Shown here piece by piece: positions 59,087-64,000 of a stretch of DNA of 64,000 nucleotides. A program made the translations under genes and the position numbers. The notes under the pieces were generated by a model that made no database searches, had not been told where the DNA came from, and saw only the letters and a list, made by a program, of their open reading frames with translations. Numbering within the stretch: position 1 is the first letter of the stretch; every line of letters begins with the position of its first letter. The stretch comes from DSXH01 sp020724325 (GTDB lineage: Bacteria > Bacteroidota > Ignavibacteria > Ignavibacteriales > Melioribacteraceae): NCBI GenBank assembly GCA_040756515.1, contig JBFLYW010000002.1, positions 62,001 to 126,000 on the forward strand. Reading direction: 5' to 3'.

Positions 59087-60424
59087 CTACATATTCTTAA
59101 CCGGTTTCATATTAAAGTTATCTACTTTTCTGAAAACGGGCTGAACCGGTTCTCCGCGAAGCATCTGCTTCAATTTATTTTGATCAACCGCCTTTTTAAG
59201 AATTTCCAAAGATTCTTCGAGAGCTTGCAAAGTATAATCAACATCAGAATCGGAATGGGAAAAACTCATGTTGTGAAAACCCTGCCAAAGAACACCGCGT
59301 TTTATCATCTCCTGCTGCATTAAAGATTTTTGCAGAAGCGGGTTTCCGGCTTTTTCATCGAAGGTTGCCATCGAACGCCAGTTATATCCGACAGCTTTAG
59401 TAAAATCGATTCCGAGTTTTTGTGCTAATGAATTATAACCGTTCTTAAGTTTGGAGCCCTGAACATTCAAAAAGTGTGGAACGTTCTTTTCTTTAAGTTC
59501 TGTTATTGTAGCTTTGGCAGCAGCTAATGAAAGGGCTTCGCCTCCAAAAGTTGTATAGAAAAAAATGTCTTCATCTGCTAGCTGCATTATTTCTTTTTTT
59601 CCTGTTAATATTGAAATAGGCATTCCGTTAGCAACAGCTTTGGAGTATGTAGCAAGATCGGGGGTAATTCCAAAATATTCCTGTGCACCGCCAAGAGCCA
59701 TTCTGAATCCGGTCCACATTTCATCGAAGATTAGAACGATTTTATTTTCATTACAAAGGTTTGCTAGTTTGTGCAGAAAATTATCTTTTGGTTCGTTGAA
59801 AACAACAGGTTCTAAAATTATAGCAGCAATGTTATCGTCAATTGAATTCCTAACAGAATCAATATCATTATAGTTAAATGTGAATGAGATTGCTTGAACG
59901 GCTTCCGGAATTCCCCGGTTGCGGGCAGTAACGGCAATATACCAGTCGTGCCATCCATGGTAACCGCAGCATAGAATTTTATTTTTGCCGGTGTAAGCAC
60001 GTGCAAGCCGTACAGCAGCGCTTGTTGCATCTGCACCGGTTTTACTGTATCTAACAGATTCCGCATTTGGAATAAAATCTCTTATCATTTCTGCAACCTC
60101 AACTTCGAGAGGATGCATCATAGAAAATGTTATTCCATCTTCCAACTGCTTCTTAATTGCTTCATCAACTTTAGGATATGAATAGCCAAGTGATAATGGA
60201 CCAACTCCCATCATAAAATCGATATACTCATTTCCATCTGCATCCCAAACGTGCGAACCTTTTCCTTTAACAAGATATTTTGGCGCTACGCCTTTTATCC
60301 ATTGAGTAGGACCTTTTGCAAGCGTCTGGGTTACTGAAGGAATTAATCCGAGAGCACGATTGTAGAGTTCATCCGATTTTTCGATTGAAGGAAAACTGTT
60401 TGTTAAACTGATTTTGTTAGCCAT
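59087..60424 (-). CDS. Class III aminotransferase (GSA-like) in sugar operon
   Basis: 445 aa. Resembles glutamate-1-semialdehyde aminotransferase: 'HVWDADGNEYIDFMMGVGPL', 'MHPLEVEVAEMIRDFIPNAE', 'CCGYHGWHDWY', 'FDEMWTGFRM', and the PLP-Lys in 'TYSKAVANGMPISILTG'. GSA homologues inside surface-carbohydrate clusters act as sugar aminotransferases or mutases, so I avoid the hemL name. It could install the amino group on a nonulosonate precursor. Confidence 0.8.
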   Translation of the reverse strand: MANKISLTNSFPSIEKSDELYNRALGLIPSVTQTLAKGPTQWIKGVAPKYLVKGKGSHVWDADGNEYIDFMMGVGPLSLGYSYPKVDEAIKKQLEDGITFSMMHPLEVEVAEMIRDFIPNAESVRYSKTGADATSAAVRLARAYTGKNKILCCGYHGWHDWYIAVTARNRGIPEAVQAISFTFNYNDIDSVRNSIDDNIAAIILEPVVFNEPKDNFLHKLANLCNENKIVLIFDEMWTGFRMALGGAQEYFGITPDLATYSKAVANGMPISILTGKKEIMQLADEDIFFYTTFGGEALSLAAAKATITELKEKNVPHFLNVQGSKLKNGYNSLAQKLGIDFTKAVGYNWRSMATFDEKAGNPLLQKSLMQQEMIKRGVLWQGFHNMSFSHSDSDVDYTLQALEESLEILKKAVDQNKLKQMLRGEPVQPVFRKVDNFNMKPVKNM

Positions 60425-60440
60425 AATATTAATTTTACAA

Positions 60441-61247
60441 TTATTGAGTGTGTTTAATTTTCTTATTTCTGTATTCGTTTATATTTCTCAAATCGTTCAG
60501 ATGCTTATCATACCAGTAAGTTCCGGCAAATTTATGATTGATCTCAATAATTTCGGGTTTTTGTTCAAGCAGTCTTAAAATATCATTGAGACCGAAATCA
60601 GGGTTAAGAGGATAGAGTTCTTCGAAAACTTTTTTAATGAAAAAATAATCTTCCTCGTAATCGATTGTAAATCGTAAAGAGGTAGACATATCAAGCCCGG
60701 TTTCCCATTCAACGTTTCCGATTCTGAATGAATCGTTATGTTCCCACATAAATGGAGTAGTGTGTTCGCGTTCAAAATCTTTTGAAGCGTCGCGCCAAGC
60801 ATATTCCAGAGATTGGAATGAAAATATTTCTACATCGTTGCCGTCGGGATATGTAGCCGGATGCAGGTTGCTAACGTAATCGAATTCCTCATTATCAATG
60901 TAAAAACGGATTACACGGTCAATAATTTTGTTGTCGATTAGCGGGCAATCCGAAGGAATCTTTACAATTGCATCTGCACGGAATAATTTTGCAACCTGAT
61001 AGTGGCGGTCCAGCAAATCGGTTAAATGCCCGCGGTAGCAATTAACGTTTGATTGCGAGCATAGCTCCTCTATTTTGTCGTCTTCACTGTTTTTTGATGT
61101 TGCAATTACAAGTGTGCCAATCAAATTGGCTTTTAAGACTCTTTCAATCATTCTAATAAGAAGCGGTTTACCAAGAACAGGCAGCATAACTTTACCCGGT
61201 AATCGGGTAGAAGAAATTCGTGCTTGTATTACGGTAACGATGTTCAT
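60441..61247 (-). CDS. SpsF-like cytidylyltransferase
   Basis: 268 aa. N-terminal 'VTVIQARISSTRLPGKVMLP' is the CTP-binding signature of the KdsB/NeuA/SpsF family; 'KIPSDCPLIDNKIIDRVIRF' is the metal/sugar loop. It would activate the acid sugar as a CMP derivative for transfer. Overlaps the glycosyltransferase by one base (TAATG on the minus strand) and precedes the aminotransferase. Confidence 0.87.
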   Translation of the reverse strand: MNIVTVIQARISSTRLPGKVMLPVLGKPLLIRMIERVLKANLIGTLVIATSKNSEDDKIEELCSQSNVNCYRGHLTDLLDRHYQVAKLFRADAIVKIPSDCPLIDNKIIDRVIRFYIDNEEFDYVSNLHPATYPDGNDVEIFSFQSLEYAWRDASKDFEREHTTPFMWEHNDSFRIGNVEWETGLDMSTSLRFTIDYEEDYFFIKKVFEELYPLNPDFGLNDILRLLEQKPEIIEINHKFAGTYWYDKHLNDLRNINEYRNKKIKHTQ

Positions 61248-62260
61248 TATACGATCCTTAAACTGTATTTGCTAATTATTTCGTCGATTGAAATATGCGG
61301 GGACTCAATTAAGTGAAGCCCTATTCTTGCAATTCTTTCGGCAGAAGTTCCATTATTCTGTAGCGGCAGAAGTTTGTTGAGTTCGTTAATGTTGAAGTAG
61401 GAATGAACTTCTTTACCCAGCGTTAATCCTACAAACGCTGTAGAAGAATATTGAGTTATTAGAACATCGCAATTTGCAATCATGTGGTTTGTATTGCCGC
61501 TGGAAAATATTATTGAGCCGGGTGCATATTTATTTATTTCTCTTGTTGCTCTATTCACCTTTTCGTTTGGATGGAGCTTGAATATCAATTGCTTTCCATT
61601 TGCAATCTTAACACAATCTTTAATAAATTTTATCCGCCTTTCGAATTTGAAAGTTTCCCTGGCATCGGAAGTGCAGACAAGAACGTAGTTCTTATGCTCG
61701 AAATCATTATTCAAATATTGCTTAAGGTTGTCAAAATTAGGAATTCCGGTTACAATAATTTTTTCCGGTTTAACACCTTTCTGTTTAACAAAAAAATCTT
61801 TGTAACCATAAGAAGCCACACAAAATAAATCATACAGGTATGACATTCCCATTGCCGAAGTGCTTGCCAGCCAACGAGGAAGATTTAGATATTTGACAAG
61901 GTAGAACATAAAATTCTCTGGGTCGGTCATTCCTTCCTGAACAAGAATTACTTTTTTATTCCTGATGTTTTTCGGGTAAATTAAATCGGCACATGTGTAA
62001 ATAAGGTCGTATTCGTATTTAAGCCCGCGGTAGTCAATTTCCAGATTATTGTCGCGCAAATACTTTTCTGTTGCTCTTCTAAATGGACCGTTTAGAATTG
62101 AGAAGTTGAGGTAACCCTTGCTTACTACGTAATTGATAAATCCATCGGCATAGTAAGGTGTAAAGCGGCATTCGTAATCTTGAAAATGATGCGAAATTTG
62201 ATGCATCATCGAAGTCTGATTTAACGAACCGCATATAAACAGAATTTTTTTCTTTGCCAT
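61247..62260 (-). CDS. Surface-carbohydrate glycosyl-/CDP-glycerol-type transferase
   Basis: 337 aa from ATG 62260, where 'MAKKKILFICGSLNQTSMMH' begins; a longer reading from 62296 has no clear advantage. The C-terminal half ('KLHPNEKVNR', 'LITQYSSTAFVGLTLGKEVH') follows the GT-B plan of CDP-glycerol glycerophosphotransferases and sialyl/poly-sugar transferases, in which the H.P and Ser-rich loop contact the donor. First gene of the six-gene operon; donor and acceptor unknown. Confidence 0.72.
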   Translation of the reverse strand: MAKKKILFICGSLNQTSMMHQISHHFQDYECRFTPYYADGFINYVVSKGYLNFSILNGPFRRATEKYLRDNNLEIDYRGLKYEYDLIYTCADLIYPKNIRNKKVILVQEGMTDPENFMFYLVKYLNLPRWLASTSAMGMSYLYDLFCVASYGYKDFFVKQKGVKPEKIIVTGIPNFDNLKQYLNNDFEHKNYVLVCTSDARETFKFERRIKFIKDCVKIANGKQLIFKLHPNEKVNRATREINKYAPGSIIFSSGNTNHMIANCDVLITQYSSTAFVGLTLGKEVHSYFNINELNKLLPLQNNGTSAERIARIGLHLIESPHISIDEIISKYSLRIV

Positions 62261-62454
62261 TTCCGTCCGGTTTCTTTTGGATGTCAAAATTAACAAAAAG
62301 TAATGCCCAAAACTTCAAAGAAGTTCAAATTCTCGGTTAAATAATTGTTAAGAAAAATTAAAAAGTCAATTCAGTTCTTAATACTAACTTAACAATGGCT
62401 TTACATTGGCTTAATATTCCCTTTGTATGTTTAAGCATCGTTTATTGCTTTTTT

Positions 62455-63384
62455 ATGAAGATAGCACATATATCCGACTTACATATTTGTATTAATTACA
62501 AACGCAATAATCTATCCCGAGTGAAAAGATTGATTAAACAGATTTCTTCTTCAGGGATCGATCATCTTGTTGTTACGGGCGATATATCAGATAACTCAAG
62601 AGAAGAAGATTTCATCTGGTTCAGAAATATATTGAAGGAGAACGGGTTATTACATTCTAACAGGACTTCAATAATAATTGGCAATCATGATATTTTCGGC
62701 GGTGTTCAGACGGCAGCAGATATTATAGATTTTCCTTCGAAATGTGCAGGAGTTGATTTTAAGGACAAAGTAAGAAATTTTGTTAAATACTTCGAAGAAC
62801 TTTTTGAAAATGCTTTTTCACCCTCTGCCAAATCAATTTTTCCATTTGTAAAAGAGATAGGCGATGTTGTAATTGTTGGAATTAATTCTGTTGATAAATA
62901 TTCTAAATTAAGGAATCCGTTTGCTTCTAACGGATATGTATCAAAAAATCAGTTGAGTGAAATAAAGAAAATATTTAATCTTAAAAACGTGGCAGAAAAA
63001 AATAAACTGGTATTAATCCATCATCATTTTTATAAGAATAATGTTTCATCCAGAAGTTCAGAGCACGCAATATGGAGCCGGCTGGAAAATTTTACTATGA
63101 AACTACGCCAGAAAAAAAGATTAATTAAATTATTCAGAGAAAATAATGTTGAATTAGTTTTGCATGGTCATAGTCATGAAATAATAAAATACAACCGCCA
63201 CGGAATAAATTTTATAAATGCCGGCGCATCGGTTTTGGGCGAGCATCACCAAGAGCCGGGGTATTTTATAATTGATACTTCAGCCGCAGAAAGCAAAATT
63301 AGTTTCGAAAGTATTAACGGAACAATTCCTTCTATTTCAGAACCGGTACTGAAAAATAATCTGTTACCCGAGTTTGCGAATTAA
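62455..63384 (+). CDS. Metallophosphoesterase (calcineurin-like)
   Basis: 309 aa from ATG 62455, where the domain starts 'MKIAHISDLHI'; the preceding in-frame codons encode hydrophobic filler. Metal ligands of the family are visible: 'SDLHI', 'VTGDISD', 'IIGNHDIFG', 'LIHHHFY' and 'LHGHSHEI'. Cyclic-nucleotide or general phosphodiesterase activity is possible. Divergent from the sugar operon. A Bacteroidota-like promoter is possible upstream but unproven. Confidence 0.85.
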   Translation: MKIAHISDLHICINYKRNNLSRVKRLIKQISSSGIDHLVVTGDISDNSREEDFIWFRNILKENGLLHSNRTSIIIGNHDIFGGVQTAADIIDFPSKCAGVDFKDKVRNFVKYFEELFENAFSPSAKSIFPFVKEIGDVVIVGINSVDKYSKLRNPFASNGYVSKNQLSEIKKIFNLKNVAEKNKLVLIHHHFYKNNVSSRSSEHAIWSRLENFTMKLRQKKRLIKLFRENNVELVLHGHSHEIIKYNRHGINFINAGASVLGEHHQEPGYFIIDTSAAESKISFESINGTIPSISEPVLKNNLLPEFAN

Positions 63385-63713
63385 GTTATTAGAACCGCGT
63401 ATCTTTATTTTCTCATTATTAACCCGTCTTTTCCAATTTTGATAACTAAGCTCTTGCAGCAGAAAATGACTTAAGGGCATCTCTAAAAACTATTTTTAGG
63501 TAAATAGAACGCTGATAAACACGGACTTGTCCGCCGTTCTATGGCGGATAAAACTGATTTCCGCAGATTTCATTTGAGGTTTTTAGAGATGCCCTTAAGT
63601 ATTCAAAAAGCTCCGATTGATTAACCTTTCGTTTATAAATTATATCCATTGAAAAAATTATTTGGCACAGTTTATGTCCCTATTTGGTTCTATTTTAGAA
63701 ATAGAGAGCGCAA
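63385..63713. other. Gap with MITE-like element
   Basis: No gene. Apart from the inverted-repeat element at 63469-63600, the DNA is AT-rich with nothing recognised. The final 20 bases hold AGAGAG, the ribosome site for rnfC. Confidence 0.5.
63469..63600. mobile_element. MITE-like element, 22-bp terminal inverted repeats
   Basis: ACTTAAGGGCATCTCTAAAA plus AC (63469-63490) is exactly complementary to 63579-63600. The 132-bp unit has an internal palindrome TCCGCC/GGCGGA and AGAACG/CGTTCT arms and no ORF. No target duplication is obvious. It could be a non-autonomous element or a large REP-type palindrome. Confidence 0.6.
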
Positions 63714-64000
63714 ATGATATCAATGAATCATACAAAAACTTTCAAAGGCGGCGTTCATCCAAAAGAGAAAAAAGGATTAACCGAAAATCTTTCGTTCGAA
63801 GAAATGCCTAATCCTAAGCAAGTAATAATTCCATTGACTCAACATCTTGGCAAGCCGGCTAAACCAATTGTTAAAAAGGGAAGTGAAGTTTTAGCCGGAG
63901 AAATTATTGCCGAGCAGGATGGATTTATTTCTGCTCCGGTTCATAGCCCGGTTTCTGGCAAAGTTTCTAAAATAACCGCGGGCTCTACTGTAATTGGTTT
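63714..64000 (+). CDS. rnfC: Electron transport complex subunit RnfC (3' end outside window)
   Basis: 95 codons seen; frame open to the right edge. 'TKTFKGGVHPKEKKGLTENL', 'VIIPLTQHLGKPAKPIVKKG' and 'FISAPVHSPVSGKVSKIT' are the RnfC N-terminus, the biotin-like HPVSGKV fold. It binds NADH/flavin in the ion-pumping Rnf complex, implying an anaerobic or facultative host. Start 63714 has an AGAGAG site; ATG 63723 is an alternative. Confidence 0.88.
   Translation, partial: MISMNHTKTFKGGVHPKEKKGLTENLSFEEMPNPKQVIIPLTQHLGKPAKPIVKKGSEVLAGEIIAEQDGFISAPVHSPVSGKVSKITAGSTVIG

Noticed and set aside
59565..59873. 102-aa ORF antisense to the aminotransferase
   Set aside because: Shadow of the PLP-enzyme coding strand, no independent signals.
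59087..60424. Heme-pathway hemL
   Set aside because: Homology is to the GSA aminotransferase family, but the gene is inside a surface-sugar operon with no heme genes; kept as a family-level call.

Overview
The window is the right-hand part of a tailed (siphovirus-type) prophage, from the left edge to about 31.7 kb, followed by about 32 kb of host chromosome. DNA is AT-rich throughout. The host looks like a member of the Bacteroidota/Ignavibacteriota branch. The evidence is an S46 dipeptidyl-peptidase, a DUF4139/MuiA-type exported protein, NusG-like and PAS-kinase proteins of the kind common there, the start of an Rnf complex and many palindromic intergenic repeats. This placement is inference; there is no rRNA in the window to confirm it.

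Prophage, left to right on the plus strand. A replication/recombination module comes first (2-6.5 kb): an early phage protein open to the left edge, a DUF1376-type replication protein with an iteron-like repeat inside its gene, a Pol-X nucleotidyltransferase, a zinc-ribbon protein, a small PD-(D/E)XK nuclease and several phage orphans. Embedded in it (3.4-4.4 kb) are small genes bounded by GC-rich palindromes, one of which looks like an integron attC site. Next is a modification-like block (6.6-9.6 kb): a ParB-fold protein, a double-ParB/methyltransferase fusion and a CmoA-like methyltransferase. Packaging and head genes follow (terS, terL, portal, MuF, scaffold, capsid, cement), interrupted by a membrane moron. 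The lysis genes (membrane protein, holin, exported endolysin, one-piece spanin) sit inside the head-tail connector genes. Then come tail tube, a frameshifted tail chaperone, a short tape measure, tail tip and fibre genes. The integrase is not in the window and presumably lies left of it.

The prophage's right end is marked by the 3' part of a tRNA gene, probably tRNA-Lys (31675-31716). Eight bases later a 21-codon leader ORF with three consecutive Trp codons begins, followed by mutually exclusive hairpins and a T-tract, then a TrpB2-type tryptophan synthase beta gene. This is a readable ribosome-stalling attenuator.

Host part: trpB2, glycerate 2-kinase, a NicO/RcnA-like membrane protein, a lipid kinase, an S46 peptidase with a DPP11-like specificity Arg, a PAS histidine kinase with a Cys cluster, a GlmU-like protein, rpsT, queE-queD, a sirtuin, a TPR protein, a YhaM-like nuclease, a NusG paralogue, a hybrid kinase, an NtrC-type regulator with its PAS kinase, a MuiA-like protein, a six-gene surface-sugar operon (transferase, SpsF, aminotransferase, SDR, KdsC-like, NeuB-like), a metallophosphoesterase and the start of rnfC. 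Intergenic DNA carries several repeat families: a 14-copy 96-bp palindromic array at 49.7-51.0 kb, a ~101-bp array at 55.9-56.6 kb, scattered partial copies, and a 132-bp MITE-like element at 63.5 kb. None of these families was seen inside the prophage.
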